NCBI GenBank assembly: GCA_024694125.1
Contig: JAILKE010000091.1
Location: forward strand, 1 to 32,947
DNA: 32,947 bases
Origin: Bacteroidales bacterium
GTDB lineage: Bacteria; Bacteroidota; Bacteroidia; Bacteroidales; UBA3663
Reading direction: 5' to 3'
Shown here: in pieces, positions 32,678 through 32,947 of the stretch
Position numbering within the stretch: the first letter of the stretch is position 1
How the letters are laid out: each line of letters opens with the position of its first letter
Notes under the pieces: generated by a model
What the model saw: only the letters and a program-made list of their open reading frames with translations
What the model was told of the DNA's origin: nothing
Database searches by the model: none
Translations under genes and position numbers: made by a program

Positions 32678-32947
32678 TTACTTGTTGAGAGCCTGGCTTA
32701 CGGCAACGGCAACGGCTACGGTGCAACCTACCATTGGGTTGTTGCCCATGCCCATGAAGCCCATCATCTCGACGTGTGCAGGAACTGAAGAGGAACCTGC
32801 GAACTGGGCAGATGAGTGCATACGGCCCATGGTGTCGGTCATACCGTAAGAAGCAGGACCTGCGGCCATGTTATCTGGGTGCAATGTACGGCCTGTACCG
32901 CCACCAGAAGCTACTGAGAAGTAAGGCTTGCCAGCACGGGTACGCTC
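32678..32947 (-). CDS. GGGtGRT-family protein, C-terminal part
   Basis: Partial; 89 codons at the right edge with the stop at 32680-32678. The segment SVASGGGTGRTLHPDNMAAG carries the GGGTGRT motif that names the family, followed by SYGMTDTMGRMHSSAQFAGS and GFMGMGNNPMVGCTVAVAVAV. The family is conserved in Bacteroidales and other anaerobes; its biochemical role is not established to my knowledge. The strong codon bias of this fragment suggests good expression. It is convergent with the efflux operon, with separate terminators between them. Confidence 0.85.
   Translation of the reverse strand, partial: ERTRAGKPYFSVASGGGTGRTLHPDNMAAGPASYGMTDTMGRMHSSAQFAGSSSVPAHVEMMGFMGMGNNPMVGCTVAVAVAVSQALNK

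Overview
This window reads as chromosome from a member of the Bacteroidales, most likely Prevotella-like. The reasons are: promoters of the Bacteroidetes form (TTTG, about 20 bases, TAnnTTTG) at several genes; a small Hc1/histone H1-like protein; a SusC-type plug protein beside pectin-degrading enzymes; a long SecA (1133 residues) with the C-terminal zinc motif; a GGGtGRT-family protein; and short C-terminal tails of the 'YDLQGR...G..YV..GK' type on a secreted enzyme. Genus is an inference.

Layout. 1-67: first codons of a minus-strand sugar-nucleotide epimerase, followed by almost 1 kb of AT-rich non-coding DNA that holds two arrays of direct repeats at an 11-base pitch. 1046-2821 (-): a lipoprotein of the 5'-nucleotidase family whose metal ligands are mostly gone. 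3008-5368 (+) and 5522-6616 (-): two convergent genes sharing a hairpin terminator, one a membrane protein with two Rossmann/RCK-like regions and a C-terminal RyR domain, the other a membrane-anchored TIR-domain protein. 6742-10960 (-): a five-gene operon (nucleotidyltransferase, ATP-grasp kinase-like protein, CDP-alcohol phosphotransferase, YbhN-type membrane protein, HAD hydrolase) that looks like a polar-headgroup, probably inositol-type, lipid pathway. 11270-11446: histone H1-like protein with clear promoter and terminator. 11792-18533 (+): DUF4105 membrane protein, degenerate alkaline-phosphatase-superfamily protein, secA, folB. 18717-25109: pectin locus with a pectate lyase (PL1) and pectin methylesterase (CE8) on the plus strand, and a GH105 unsaturated uronyl hydrolase plus a plug-only SusC-like protein on the minus strand. 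25290-25943 (-): phosphoglycolate-phosphatase-like HAD. 26298-27351 (+): azlC-azlD branched-chain amino acid exporter. 27770-32492 (+): TolC-MacA-MacB(ATPase)-MacB(permease) tripartite efflux operon. 32678-end (-): C-terminal part of a GGGtGRT protein.

How the genes work together. The pectin enzymes form a logical chain: methyl ester removal, lyase cleavage, then removal of the terminal unsaturated sugar from oligomers. The lipid operon has overlapping or closely spaced genes, which argues for one pathway: activate a polyol phosphate with CTP, transfer it to a lipid alcohol, and move the lipid across the membrane. The efflux operon is a complete three-component pump with the MacB ATPase and permease on separate polypeptides.

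The strongest candidate for a new system is the TIR/RyR pair at 3008-6616. TIR domains make NAD-derived nucleotides, and the neighbour couples nucleotide-binding-like folds and a RyR domain to membrane segments. The region left of about 6.6 kb is visibly more AT-rich than the rest, as expected of an accessory segment. I saw no tRNA, rRNA, CRISPR array, transposase or integrase in the window.
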